A DNA stretch of 64,000 nt from CAVQBP01 sp963723205 (GTDB lineage: Bacteria; Bacteroidota; Ignavibacteria; Ignavibacteriales; Ignavibacteriaceae): assembly GCA_963723205.1 (NCBI GenBank), contig CAVRQC010000008.1:7447-71446 (forward strand). Reading direction: 5' to 3'. A model generated the notes under the pieces. It was not told the DNA's origin and did not search any database. It worked only from the letters and a program-made list of their open reading frames with translations. Below, piece by piece: positions 35,461 through 44,961 of this stretch (its first letter is position 1; each line of letters begins with the position of its first letter). Made by a program: the position numbers and the translations under genes.

Positions 35461-37698
35461 TTAATTCTTTTGATTTAATTTATCATTTAGTATTTGGGCT
35501 GCTTTATCTATTTGGTTTGAAAATCTTTCAAATATATGAGCTACTATTTCAATCTGCTCATCAGCCTGTTTCCAATTTCTTTGTTCAATTGCTTCCCGGA
35601 CAGCCGGAAGTGTTTTTACTCCGTAACCGGTATAAAATCCCGGAGCATAAATCTCATGTATATACCACGGTCTATTTGGTAATCCATTTTTATTAGTTAG
35701 AAAACGTTCTGTCCTCATTAAAATTTCATTCAGGTTTTTTATTGCTTTAGGAGACAATGTAATTCCTTCTTCTTTTAAACTCTTTACTGCTTTTTCATAA
35801 CTATTAGAACTGTTTTCCAATTTAGTTAATGAATTCTGAAGAGGTGCAAAATTTATAAATGGAACAGGTTCTTTTTTTTCAGGTGGAATATATGTTTTAG
35901 TCGGATCTGAAACGTATATATAATCACCATCATCAACCATTTTATTTTGTTCTTTTGTTTCCTTTCTCATTTTATCTGTTAACTTTGAAATTTCATTAAA
36001 ATAGTCTTTAACTGTGTTTGAAAAGTTTTCAAAGTTAAAAGGAAGAATTTCTGATTCAGATAAATTTAACACCGCATGTCCCGCAGTTTTAACTAATGCA
36101 ACTCCATATTCAAATCCCGGGTCTCCAAAACGAATATAATGATCGTAAGAATCATAAATAGAATGATACTCACCGCCATTATCTTCCCCTCCATAACCAA
36201 TATTCAAAGACGCAACACCTACATGCTGGAGGAAAGGACTATAATCCGATCCGGAACCAAGCGGGTAAATCTTTAAATCCTTTTCATTCATTACATCTCT
36301 TTTTTCCTCTTCACTTCCATTCACTATTAATCTTGAACGCCATCTCTTCGCAACACTTATGTTCTTTTCAGGGTCCTTTATATCTTCAGCAAGTTGGTTT
36401 ACAAAATGCTCAAGAGTATGAGAACCACCGGCATATAAAAATCCCCTGCCATTTCCATCTGAATTAATATATGCAACGGCTTTTTGCTTCAATTCATCAG
36501 CATGTTTTTCTACCCACTCAGTGGAACCGAATAAACCTTCTTCTTCACCATCCCATGCACAATAAATAATTGTACGCTTCGGTCTCCAACCAGTCTTTAA
36601 TAAATCGCCGAACATTTTTGCCTCTTCGAGCATTGCAACCTGCCCACTTATAGGATCTTCAGCACCATTTACCCACGCATCATAATGATTCCCTCTAATT
36701 ACCCATTCATCCGGAGAATCCTTACCTGGTATTCTTGCAATTATATCTCTCAAAGGAACCATATTCCAATTAGATTCAACCTTTAAATGCACCTTGGCTT
36801 TCCCGGGTCCCATATGATAAGTAACGGGTAATGCTCCTCTCCAATTTTCCGGTGCAACCGGTCCTTCAAGTGCATTGAGAAAATGTAAAGCATCTCCATA
36901 TGAAATCGGAATTACCGGAATTTTTGTCAATGTCTTCGCATCTTTTATTTCTGATCTTTTTGCATTTTCTGTAGCAGCAACAAAGGGAGTTAAAGGATCG
37001 CCGCAGTACTGGGGAAAATCAATTACAGATCCTCTTTGAACTCCGTCTTCACTTCTAAAAGGACCTTTCGGGTAAACATCTCCCTGATAATAACCATCTC
37101 CTTTCGGATCAGAATATATTATACATCCGATTGCACCGTGTTCAGCAGCAACCTTGGGCTTTATTCCTCTCCAGGCAGCACCATATCTTACAATAACTAT
37201 TTTTCCTTTTACATCTATACCATGCTCAGCTAGGACTTCATAATCTTTTGGAATTCCATAATTTGCATAAACAAGCTCACCAGTAACATCTCCATTAATT
37301 GAATATGCATTATAAGTAGGTAATTGTTCATCTGTTTGATTTGACGTTTTATCTTCCTTTAAAGGCGGTTCAAAAAGTTTCGCTTTATACTTTGTAGGTG
37401 CAGCCATCTCAAGGAGTCCGGTTTTGGGGGTTGGAAATAAAACTTTGAACTCTTCTATTTGGGAATCAAATCCAAATGATTTAAATAAGGAATCAATAAA
37501 TAATGCGTCACTTCGATCATAATTTGATCCCAGATGATGAGGATATGCAGAAAGTATTTTCATCCAGTTCCGGAGATCATTTTTATTTAAAGATGAATCA
37601 AACTCCTTCTGCAGTTCTATTATTTTTGATTCTTGAGCAAATTCTGAATTCATTAGAAAGAGGATTACAAAAGGAAAGAGGATTCTAAAAATTTTCAT
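35461..37698 (-). CDS. M28-family peptidase, glutamate carboxypeptidase II-like
   Basis: A 745-residue exported protein with signal peptide (ending EFAQ) and GCPII/transferrin-receptor layout: protease-associated domain (about 130-290), M28 zinc peptidase (about 310-560), and helical dimerisation domain (about 590-745). Zinc ligands are visible: H338 and D340 in NHYDAW, D348 in EDPISG, E386/E387 in DGEEEGLFG, D414 in INSD, and the late His in YHSIYDSY. The family removes C-terminal glutamate or acidic residues from peptides. Convergent with the M49-like gene. Confidence 0.92.
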   Translation of the reverse strand: MKIFRILFPFVILFLMNSEFAQESKIIELQKEFDSSLNKNDLRNWMKILSAYPHHLGSNYDRSDALFIDSLFKSFGFDSQIEEFKVLFPTPKTGLLEMAAPTKYKAKLFEPPLKEDKTSNQTDEQLPTYNAYSINGDVTGELVYANYGIPKDYEVLAEHGIDVKGKIVIVRYGAAWRGIKPKVAAEHGAIGCIIYSDPKGDGYYQGDVYPKGPFRSEDGVQRGSVIDFPQYCGDPLTPFVAATENAKRSEIKDAKTLTKIPVIPISYGDALHFLNALEGPVAPENWRGALPVTYHMGPGKAKVHLKVESNWNMVPLRDIIARIPGKDSPDEWVIRGNHYDAWVNGAEDPISGQVAMLEEAKMFGDLLKTGWRPKRTIIYCAWDGEEEGLFGSTEWVEKHADELKQKAVAYINSDGNGRGFLYAGGSHTLEHFVNQLAEDIKDPEKNISVAKRWRSRLIVNGSEEEKRDVMNEKDLKIYPLGSGSDYSPFLQHVGVASLNIGYGGEDNGGEYHSIYDSYDHYIRFGDPGFEYGVALVKTAGHAVLNLSESEILPFNFENFSNTVKDYFNEISKLTDKMRKETKEQNKMVDDGDYIYVSDPTKTYIPPEKKEPVPFINFAPLQNSLTKLENSSNSYEKAVKSLKEEGITLSPKAIKNLNEILMRTERFLTNKNGLPNRPWYIHEIYAPGFYTGYGVKTLPAVREAIEQRNWKQADEQIEIVAHIFERFSNQIDKAAQILNDKLNQKN

Positions 37699-37767
37699 TA
37701 TACACCTAATAATAATTATGAAATGAAAAAAGTTTACAACCGGGATTTTCTAAACGCCTAAAAGAAA

Positions 37768-38706
37768 TTATTCATCAATTACTTTAATACTCCCCTTTTC
37801 AGGCATTTCCAACACATATATCTTATTATTTTTATCCGTTAATGTTGTATCTCTTAACCAAGGATTATACATCTTTAAAATTTTATAATTAATTCCGTTT
37901 TTAATTGCAAAATCTGCAAGATTAGGAATTGAATGATTGATATCTAAAGAAGTAGTTAGAAGAGGCGGATATAAATCTTCAGTTCTTAAATCGAATCCGT
38001 ATTCTCGGGGATTACTTAGGATTTCTTTTACTGCAATAATTCTCGCAATATACCTTGAAGTTTCCTCTCCGAAAACAAGATTATAATAATTAGTTGTTTT
38101 TTGTTTGACAATTTGTTTTTCAATACCATTAGTTCCAAAGTTGTAAGATGCAGCGGCCATTGTCCATGTTTTAAATTCTGCATAAGCATCCAAAATATAT
38201 TTACATGCTGCTTCAGTTGATTTTTCAACATTATACCTTTCATCTACCTGGGAATTAACTTCGAGACCGTATTTTTCTGCAGCATCTTTTGTAAGTTGCC
38301 AAAAACCGGTTGCACCTACCGGTGATATAACATTTGCCAGACCACTTTCAATAACAGCAACATACTTGAAATCATCGGGTACATTATATTCTTTTAATAT
38401 TGGTTCAATAACCGGGAACCATCTATTCATTCTTTTTAATGACAACAAAGTTGAAGAATGCCAGTAAGTATTTACTAAAAATTCCCGATCAATCCTCTCA
38501 TATACTTCAAAATTTTCAAGGGGAACTTTTTCACCGGCAAAAGATAAATCATGCGGTATCTCGGGTGAAATTATTCTATATTCTTGCGGGAAATCCTCTG
38601 ATTTTCCGATTACTTTCTTATCGGTTAAAAATAAAAAACTGGTAATTATTAAAATACACGAAGCCGTTATAAATCCAAGTACGAAAAAATAATATTTAGA
38701 ATTCAT
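37768..38706 (-). CDS. Membrane-anchored lytic transglycosylase (SLT domain)
   Basis: A 312-residue protein with an N-terminal membrane anchor (about 7-28) and a goose-lysozyme-type SLT domain (about 105-230). The catalytic Glu is E120 in AVIESGL; GATGFWQLT and AAASYNFGTNGI are the other family motifs. It cleaves murein between MurNAc and GlcNAc forming 1,6-anhydro ends. A short C-terminal region (about 265-312) looks like a degenerate LysM, although no clear repeat is seen. Confidence 0.92.
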   Translation of the reverse strand: MNSKYYFFVLGFITASCILIITSFLFLTDKKVIGKSEDFPQEYRIISPEIPHDLSFAGEKVPLENFEVYERIDREFLVNTYWHSSTLLSLKRMNRWFPVIEPILKEYNVPDDFKYVAVIESGLANVISPVGATGFWQLTKDAAEKYGLEVNSQVDERYNVEKSTEAACKYILDAYAEFKTWTMAAASYNFGTNGIEKQIVKQKTTNYYNLVFGEETSRYIARIIAVKEILSNPREYGFDLRTEDLYPPLLTTSLDINHSIPNLADFAIKNGINYKILKMYNPWLRDTTLTDKNNKIYVLEMPEKGSIKVIDE

Positions 38707-38867
38707 ACTTCTCCCTCTATTTCCTTACATTGATCAAATTACTAAAATTTTAACTCTCATATATAAAAAAAATATTAAACTCGATAAAGCCAATTGTATT
38801 CAAATTTCTCATTTAAAAAAATTAAAATACAAACGAATTAGTAAACGCTTTATATTTTAGAAATTCT

Positions 38868-38875
38868 TATATTTG
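38868..38875 (+). promoter_or_regulatory. Possible Bacteroidota-type -7 element (TAnnTTTG)
   Basis: TATATTTG matches the TAnnTTTG -7 consensus of the short Bacteroidota primary sigma factor and lies 30 bases before the TraB-family ATG. No convincing TTTG -33 element was seen at the expected distance, so support is modest. Confidence 0.3.
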
Positions 38876-38904
38876 CCAGATATTATATCAAAAAATGAAA
38901 CCGT

Positions 38905-40092
38905 ATGGAACAAAATACAAGAAATTATCCACCTGATGTTGTATTCATAAATAATGACGAAAAAGAAATTATTGTTATTGGTACAGCACACATTTCAAAA
39001 CAATCAGCAAATCTTGTTCAGATGGTAATAGAAAATGAAATGCCCGACTGTGTATGCATTGAATTAGATGCCCAGAGATATAAGGCTCTTTCTGAAAAAA
39101 ACAGATGGGAAGCTCTGGATATAAAAACTGTGATAAAAGAGAAACAGTTAACTACCCTTTTTGTTAATATTATTTTATCATCTTACCAGAAAAAATTAGG
39201 TGAAAAACTGGGAGTTTTGCCAGGTACGGAAATGTTAAATGCAATAAATACTGCAAAAAATTTAGGATTAGATATTGCTCTATGCGATAGGGAGATTCGG
39301 ATTACAATTAGAAGAGCATGGAATTCAATGTCATTCTGGCAAAAGTTCAAATTATTTAGTTCAGGTTTTGCAGGATTATTCGATAATATGGAATTATCCG
39401 AAGAGAAACTTCAGGAATTAAGAGAGAAAGATGTTCTTTCTGAAATGATTGAAGAATTAGGAAAATCTATGCCGGTATTAAAAAAAGTCTTGCTCGATGA
39501 AAGGGATATCTATTTGAGTAAAAAGATAGAAGCTGCAAATGGTAATAAAATTGTTGCAGTTGTAGGTGCAGGTCATGTAAAAGGAATTTGCAGGGAACTA
39601 GAAAATAAAAAAGAAACTGATTTAAAAAGCCTTGAGCAAATTCCACCATCTTCCAAAGCATTTAAAATTATAGGATGGGGAATACCTATTTTGATTATTG
39701 CTTCAATTATCCTGATCGGTTATATAAAGGGATTTTCCGCTGCACAGGATAATGTATTATTCTGGATTTTAGCAAACGGTATTCCCTGTTCCATCGGAGC
39801 AATTTTGGCTATAGCTCATCCTATAACAATTATTACTTCTTTTTTTGCTGCTCCAATTACAAGCTTAAGTCCGTTAATAGGTGCAGGTTATGTTGCAGCT
39901 TTTGTACAGGCCTATTTCCAACCTCCTTTGGTTAAAGAATTCAAGACTGTCTCGGATGATATAAGAAGAGTAAAAATGTGGTGGAAAAACAAATTATTAA
40001 AAATTCTTTTAGTTTTTATACTTACAGGATTGGGAAGTTTGATTGGTACTTATGTTGGTGCATATCAAATTATTTCAAATCTTTTTAATTAA
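38905..40092 (+). CDS. TraB/PrgY-family membrane protein
   Basis: A 395-residue protein. The N-terminal 220 residues have the TraB (GumN/PrgY) layout: VIGTAHISKQSANLV, CIELDAQRYKAL, and a later VAVVGAGHVKGI. The histidines and glutamate match the proposed metal-protease-like site of this Tiki-related superfamily. Four or so hydrophobic helices make up residues about 250-395. Known members limit pheromone signalling (TraB, PrgY) or cleave Wnt (Tiki), but most bacterial members are uncharacterised. Divergent from the transglycosylase and convergent with rpoD, with a shared terminator. Confidence 0.87.
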   Translation: MEQNTRNYPPDVVFINNDEKEIIVIGTAHISKQSANLVQMVIENEMPDCVCIELDAQRYKALSEKNRWEALDIKTVIKEKQLTTLFVNIILSSYQKKLGEKLGVLPGTEMLNAINTAKNLGLDIALCDREIRITIRRAWNSMSFWQKFKLFSSGFAGLFDNMELSEEKLQELREKDVLSEMIEELGKSMPVLKKVLLDERDIYLSKKIEAANGNKIVAVVGAGHVKGICRELENKKETDLKSLEQIPPSSKAFKIIGWGIPILIIASIILIGYIKGFSAAQDNVLFWILANGIPCSIGAILAIAHPITIITSFFAAPITSLSPLIGAGYVAAFVQAYFQPPLVKEFKTVSDDIRRVKMWWKNKLLKILLVFILTGLGSLIGTYVGAYQIISNLFN

Positions 40093-40128
40093 TATTCAAG
40101 CTCTTAGCTTTCACTAAAAACATAAAAA

Positions 40129-40150
40129 AACCGCTCTGGTTAGAGCGGTT
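40129..40150. terminator. Bidirectional terminator between traB-like gene and rpoD
   Basis: Perfect 9-bp stem AACCGCTCT/AGAGCGGTT (40129-40137 with 40142-40150) and GGTT loop. Seven A precede it on the plus strand, giving a U-run for transcripts from the minus strand (rpoD), and TTTAATT follows for the plus strand. Confidence 0.85.
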
Positions 40151-40177
40151 TAATTAACACGATTTTTTGAAACTGCA

Positions 40178-41035
40178 TTATCCCAAATAAGCTTTTAATC
40201 TTTTGCTCTGAGGAGAATGTCTTAAGTTTCTAATTGCTTTTTCTTTAATTTGTCTTACTCTTTCTCTGGTAAGATTAAATCTTTCACCGATTTCTTCTAA
40301 AGTAGCTGATCTTTCACCACCGATACCGAAATAAAGTCTGATAACTTCAGCTTCCTTCTCGGTTAAACCGGAGAGAATATTAGCCACTTCATTCTTCAAC
40401 GATTCTGTCATTAAATTGCCATCAGGAGAAGGTTGTTCATCATTAGGAAGTACATCTATCAAACTATTTTTATCATCATCACCGGAAAATGGAGCATCCA
40501 TCGAAACATGCCTTCCTGAAATTTGTAATGCATAAGCAACATCATCTGCACTCATATCAAGAATTGAAGCTAATTCAGTAGTAGTTGGAGTTCTTTCATA
40601 TTCTTGTTCCAAATCACGGTAAGCTTTACCTATCTTACTTAAAGAACCAACTCTGTTTAATGGTAATCTAACCATACGGGATTGGTCAGCAATCGCTTGC
40701 ATAATAGATTGTCTAATCCACCAAACTGCATAAGAGATAAATTTAAATCCCCGTGTCTCATCAAATTTCTGAGCGGCTTTAATTAATCCAAGGTTACCCT
40801 CGTTAATTAAATCACCTAAAGATAATCCCTGGTTTTGGAACTGTTTGGCAACACTGACAACAAACCTGAGATTTGCTTTGGTAAGGGCTTCCAACGCGCT
40901 CTTATCACCTTTCTTGATACGAATAGCTAATTCTATTTCTTGTTCAGGAGTTAGAAGGTCAACTTTTCCAATCTCTTGCAAATACTGATCTAAAGACTTA
41001 CTTTCTCTATTTGTGAATTGCTTAGTTATTTTCAA
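40178..41035 (-). CDS. rpoD: Primary RNA polymerase sigma factor (Bacteroidota type)
   Basis: A 285-residue sigma-70. Region 1.2 begins at once (SLDQYLQEIGKVDLLTPEQE), followed by region 2 (LRFVVSVAKQFQNQGLSLGDLINEGNLGLIKAAQKFD and GFKFISYAVWWIRQSIMQAI), region 3 and region 4 (TLEEIGERFNLTRERVRQIKEKAIRNLRH). Region 1.1 and the long non-conserved insert are missing, as in Bacteroides sigma-ABfr, which recognises TAnnTTTG/TTTG promoters. Housekeeping transcription should therefore use Bacteroidota-type promoters in this genome. Single gene with its own terminator. Confidence 0.95.
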   Translation of the reverse strand: MKITKQFTNRESKSLDQYLQEIGKVDLLTPEQEIELAIRIKKGDKSALEALTKANLRFVVSVAKQFQNQGLSLGDLINEGNLGLIKAAQKFDETRGFKFISYAVWWIRQSIMQAIADQSRMVRLPLNRVGSLSKIGKAYRDLEQEYERTPTTTELASILDMSADDVAYALQISGRHVSMDAPFSGDDDKNSLIDVLPNDEQPSPDGNLMTESLKNEVANILSGLTEKEAEVIRLYFGIGGERSATLEEIGERFNLTRERVRQIKEKAIRNLRHSPQSKRLKAYLG

Positions 41036-41245
41036 TTTTCTCCATCTCCTATTTTGAATTATTAATAAAAAACGTTATACTTAATAGACGTGTTAAAATT
41101 TAGTTTTGTTCCCACTTCCTTAATATAAAATTTAAACAGCTTTAAAAATAAATAAAAATTCTTACATAAGAAAGAGGAAATTTTTATTCTTTAAAAATTT
41201 TTTCGAATTAGAATATTTAAAAAGACTTGGAATAATGCTATTTTC

Positions 41246-42145
41246 TTATTTTTTTGCTGTTAATTCAAAAAATCCTACATTATCGAAGAAAAATCCTGCT
41301 GGATTTTCCTTAACACCATTGTGCTCTACCTCATAATGTAAGTGAGGACCGGTAGATAATCCCGAATCTCCTGTTTTAGCTATTTGAGTTCCCCTGGTAA
41401 CTTTCTGGCCTTTTTTTACTAATATTTTAGATAAGTGAGCATAAATAGTATGGTATCCATATCCGTGGTCCAATTCTACAGTTAATCCATAACCTCCCCG
41501 GTGACCCACAAAAACTACTCTTCCATTTCCCGTAGCATACACCGGAGAACCAACATCTGCAATAATATCTATTCCTTCGTGCATTCTTCTAATGTGAAGA
41601 ATAGGATGCATTCTCATACCAAATCCATCGGAAATTGCACCTATACAAGGTTTTATCGCAGGAATACAAAGACTTAATTTCCTGTTTTCCTTTAATTGTT
41701 TTGAAATTTCCAAAAACTGAGTTTTTTCAAACGAAATTTTTCTTGATATTTCATCAACAAAAGATGTAGCTTTTGCAAGTTCATCTTCAGCATCGTTAGA
41801 TAAAAAATCGATTGTATTATCGAAATATCCGCCGCCAACACCAACTTTAAGCTCATCATCCGATAAGGGATGCAAATTTACAGCTAATCTTAAATCATTA
41901 TTTGTTTTAGCCAAGCTGTCTATTTTAACAGACATATCTCGGTATTTGGCTATTATAGATTTTAATTCTTTCTTTAAAGATTTATTTTCTGACCGCAAGG
42001 ATTGAATATTATTATCAGAAGAGCCAAAAATTGAATAAAGACTGTAGCCACTTAAGAATGTGCTGAAAACTACTAATACTATTAAAATTGTTTTAGAATT
42101 GTAATTGTGGTTTCTATCTATTCGTAAAAAGCGAAAAAATGACAT
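41246..42145 (-). CDS. M23 (LytM) peptidase with membrane anchor and coiled coil
   Basis: A 299-residue protein: N-terminal membrane helix (about 20-38), coiled coil (about 40-70), further helical region and a C-terminal LytM domain (about 170-290). Zinc-site motifs are present (HEGIDIIADVGSPV with H and D, and the GPHLHYEV HxH). Such proteins cut peptide cross-links in murein or act as divisome activators when degenerate; here the ligands look intact. It lies 210 bases upstream of rpoD on the same strand. Confidence 0.92.
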   Translation of the reverse strand: MSFFRFLRIDRNHNYNSKTILIVLVVFSTFLSGYSLYSIFGSSDNNIQSLRSENKSLKKELKSIIAKYRDMSVKIDSLAKTNNDLRLAVNLHPLSDDELKVGVGGGYFDNTIDFLSNDAEDELAKATSFVDEISRKISFEKTQFLEISKQLKENRKLSLCIPAIKPCIGAISDGFGMRMHPILHIRRMHEGIDIIADVGSPVYATGNGRVVFVGHRGGYGLTVELDHGYGYHTIYAHLSKILVKKGQKVTRGTQIAKTGDSGLSTGPHLHYEVEHNGVKENPAGFFFDNVGFFELTAKK

Positions 42146-42309
42146 TAAAACCCTATTATTTTTAATATTCTTAATTATTTTGAAATAGAAGATGGCAATA
42201 TTAGAAGGTACAATATAACAAAAGAAATTTTTTTTATCAAAATTATTTATTTAAAAAAAAATTTCGGGAATTATCAAAATGATAAACAATCATTTAATTA
42301 GCTAAAAAA

Positions 42310-42927
42310 CTATTTTTTAAAGTAGAATCTTATTCCAGCACTTAAATTCATCCCGCTGAATTTATCCCTGAAATGAATATTATCGTTTCGAATATAGTTA
42401 TAAAGTGCTTCTCCGAAAGCTGAAAAGTACGAATCCTGAAATCTATGTTCCAAGTCTATCCCGCCGAAATATCCGTAGAGATTTTGATTATCCAGATTCT
42501 GGTATAATTCACCTTTTAAGGTTGATTTATTATTTACCAAGGAATATGTTAGTCCGGCAGAAAAACCCATGTTCCAATCTTGTGTTATATAAATGCTGTA
42601 CCTTAATCCCGCATTATATATCAACTGGCTGAAGGATGAAGTAGTTTCAACAAGCTGATTAATTGGTTCCACCCTGGCATATGCCTGAAAATCAGATTTT
42701 GAAGTAAATGAAATCCTGTTATATATAGATAAATGATAATCAAGCGGTATCCCAAATCCAATTTGAAATAAAATATTTGGCAAATATTTAGAAGTGAGTT
42801 TTTCAGATGATGAAGATTGAATTACGCCAGCCCCACCCGAAAGAAATATTGATCTCTCAGGAATATGATTCTGAGCTTCTGCAATAAACGGAAAGACAAA
42901 AAGTAAGATTGTAATTAAATACTTCAT
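42310..42927 (-). CDS. Small outer-membrane beta-barrel protein
   Basis: A 205-residue protein with signal peptide (MKYLITILLFVFPFIAEAQ) and alternating hydrophobic strands, about eight, resembling the OmpX/OmpW-size barrels of Bacteroidota (PF13505-like). No catalytic motif. It stands alone before the M23 gene. Function unknown; the barrel prediction rests on pattern and signal peptide only. Confidence 0.7.
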   Translation of the reverse strand: MKYLITILLFVFPFIAEAQNHIPERSIFLSGGAGVIQSSSSEKLTSKYLPNILFQIGFGIPLDYHLSIYNRISFTSKSDFQAYARVEPINQLVETTSSFSQLIYNAGLRYSIYITQDWNMGFSAGLTYSLVNNKSTLKGELYQNLDNQNLYGYFGGIDLEHRFQDSYFSAFGEALYNYIRNDNIHFRDKFSGMNLSAGIRFYFKK

Positions 42928-43235
42928 AATTTTTTACGAAATATTATTTACAACCTAACTAATAGAGATCTAAATAGCAATAAGAATTTTATTAGAGCAT
43001 GTATAATTTATTATTAAGAAATAATCTATTTTATTAATTGAAAAATATTTCCTTAAATAATCCGGTTTTAACAGATAATATTTATCAGTTCAGTTAACCA
43101 GAAAGATTAATAAAAATTAATCTTTTTTGCGGAACCTTTTTAATTCCTATTCGTCATAAATAATTAAACTAATTTTTATATTTATCAATCATAATTTATA
43201 TTTAAATTATCATTTCTAGTCATTATTAAAATAAT
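42928..43235. other. Divergent intergenic region before the gld operon
   Basis: About 308 AT-rich bases between the small barrel gene (minus) and gldA (plus). It contains one strong plus-strand terminator-like hairpin (43102-43128) roughly 110 bases before gldA. No ORF was seen. Confidence 0.5.
43102..43128 (+). terminator. Orphan terminator-like hairpin upstream of gldA
   Basis: AAAGATTAAT (43102-43111), AAAA loop, ATTAATCTTT (43116-43125), then TTT: a perfect 10-bp stem with a T-tail. No plus-strand gene lies upstream of it in the intergenic region, so it would end either a small RNA or an aborted gldA leader. The stem is AT-rich and hence weak. Confidence 0.5.
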
Positions 43236-44165
43236 ATGAATATTGCAGTTGAAAACCTTACTAAAAGTTATGGAACTCAGAAAGCTGTAGATACAATTTC
43301 TTTCCAGGTTCATACAGGTGAAATTTTAGGCTTCCTTGGACCTAACGGTGCCGGTAAAACCACGACAATGAAAATCTTAACCTGCTTTATGGCCCCAACC
43401 GACGGTGATATCAAGGTGGGAGATCTGTCAATTCATAATCATCAGGATGAAATTAAAACAAAGATTGGTTATTTACCGGAAAATAATCCGCTTTACCTGG
43501 ATATGCCCGTTCTCGAATATTTAAGTTTCACAGCTGAACTTCAGGGAGTACCCAAGAGCAATATACAAAACAGGATCGCAGAGATGGTCCTGGTTTGCGG
43601 ACTTAATGATGAAAAACATAAAAAGATCGGAGAGCTCTCAAAAGGTTACAGGCAAAGAGTTGGGCTTGCCCAAGCGATGATTCATAATCCTGAGGTATTA
43701 ATTTTTGATGAGCCAACTACAGGATTGGACCCAAACCAGATAATTGAAATCAGAAAACTTATAAGAGAACTTGGCAGAGAAAAAACTGTTATTCTAAGTA
43801 CGCATATCCTTCCTGAAGTTGAAGCTATCTGTGATAGAATATTAATTATTAATAAAGGTAAAATTGTTGCAGATGGAACTCCTGATACATTAAGAAAGCA
43901 GGCTCAAGGGGAAGAAGTACTTCGAATACAGCTGGATGAAGTATCAAATAGAGACTTCACTATTGAAAATTTAAAGTCAATTGAATCGATTGCAATGGTC
44001 TCACCTGTTACTGATAGTTTAAATACTTTTTTAATTGAAAGTAAAAACGGACAATCTTCCAAGCGGTCTATTTTTCAAATGTGTGTACAAAAAAATTGGA
44101 TATTAACTGAAATGACCCCTATTGAAACTAAACTGGAAGATATCTTTAGAGAGTTAACTACATAA
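43236..44165 (+). CDS. gldA: GldA-like ABC transporter ATPase
   Basis: A 309-residue ATPase with Walker A GPNGAGKTT (35-43), signature LSKGYRQRVGLAQAM, Walker B VLIFDEPTTGLDP and switch STHI. The long C-terminal extension (about 215-309) is typical of ABC-2-type exporters. It heads a four-gene run with GldF-like permease, GldG-like protein and a DUF4340 protein. In Flavobacterium GldA, GldF and GldG form an ABC complex required for gliding. Ignavibacteria are not known to glide, so the complex likely serves a more general surface or secretion role. Confidence 0.85.
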   Translation: MNIAVENLTKSYGTQKAVDTISFQVHTGEILGFLGPNGAGKTTTMKILTCFMAPTDGDIKVGDLSIHNHQDEIKTKIGYLPENNPLYLDMPVLEYLSFTAELQGVPKSNIQNRIAEMVLVCGLNDEKHKKIGELSKGYRQRVGLAQAMIHNPEVLIFDEPTTGLDPNQIIEIRKLIRELGREKTVILSTHILPEVEAICDRILIINKGKIVADGTPDTLRKQAQGEEVLRIQLDEVSNRDFTIENLKSIESIAMVSPVTDSLNTFLIESKNGQSSKRSIFQMCVQKNWILTEMTPIETKLEDIFRELTT

Positions 44166-44227
44166 GATAAAAAATCAAAATTGACAGATTTTAATAATCT
44201 ATATCAATAAAAACTTTATAGTAAAAC

Positions 44228-44956
44228 ATGGCTAAAAAAATTTGGATAATTGCAATTAGAGAACTTAAATCATTTTTTGATTCATTAACAGCGTATATTT
44301 TAATTGTTGCTTTTCTTGGATTAAGCGGATTCTTCACATGGCTTTTCGGTTCCGATATCTTTTTTATCGGGCAGGCAACTCTTCAGCCATTTTTTTCTGT
44401 AGCTTACTGGACACTTTTCTTTTTCATTCCTGCACTTACAATGAAAATGATTGCAGAAGAAAATAAGTCCGGCACAATAGAACTTCTCCTAACAAAAGCT
44501 GTAACTGATTGGGAAATTATTATCGGAAAATTTTTAGCAATCCTGCTCTTAATTATCATAGCTTTGCTTCTTACATTACCATATTATATCACCATAGCAT
44601 CAATTGGGCCTATTGATAATGGGGCAGTATTATGCGGTTATCTTGGGTTGATTCTGATGAGCATGGTTTATATTAGTATCGGTCTTTTTGCAAGCAGTGT
44701 TACAAATAACCAGATTGTTGCTTTTCTTTTATCACTGTTTATAGGTGTATTTTTCTTGATTATTTTCAGCACACTGGCAAATGATTTTACAGGAATAATA
44801 GGGGAAATATTAAACTATTTAAATTTATCTACTCACTTTGAATCGATTTCACGTGGTGTAATTGATTCCAAAGATATAATTTATTTTCTCAGCATTTCAT
44901 TTTTCGGATTATTACTTGCTGAGACTATGCTATCAAAAAGAAATATTGTCGATTAA
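44228..44956 (+). CDS. gldF: GldF-like ABC-2 permease
   Basis: A 242-residue membrane protein with six hydrophobic segments and the ABC-2 pattern: REL near the N-terminus, EENKSGTIELLLTKAVTDWEIIIGKFLA between helices 2 and 3. It is the partner of the ATPase upstream and is followed, 5 bases later, by the GldG-like gene. The short distance and order match GldA-GldF-GldG. Confidence 0.85.
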   Translation: MAKKIWIIAIRELKSFFDSLTAYILIVAFLGLSGFFTWLFGSDIFFIGQATLQPFFSVAYWTLFFFIPALTMKMIAEENKSGTIELLLTKAVTDWEIIIGKFLAILLLIIIALLLTLPYYITIASIGPIDNGAVLCGYLGLILMSMVYISIGLFASSVTNNQIVAFLLSLFIGVFFLIIFSTLANDFTGIIGEILNYLNLSTHFESISRGVIDSKDIIYFLSISFFGLLLAETMLSKRNIVD

Positions 44957-44961
44957 AAATT

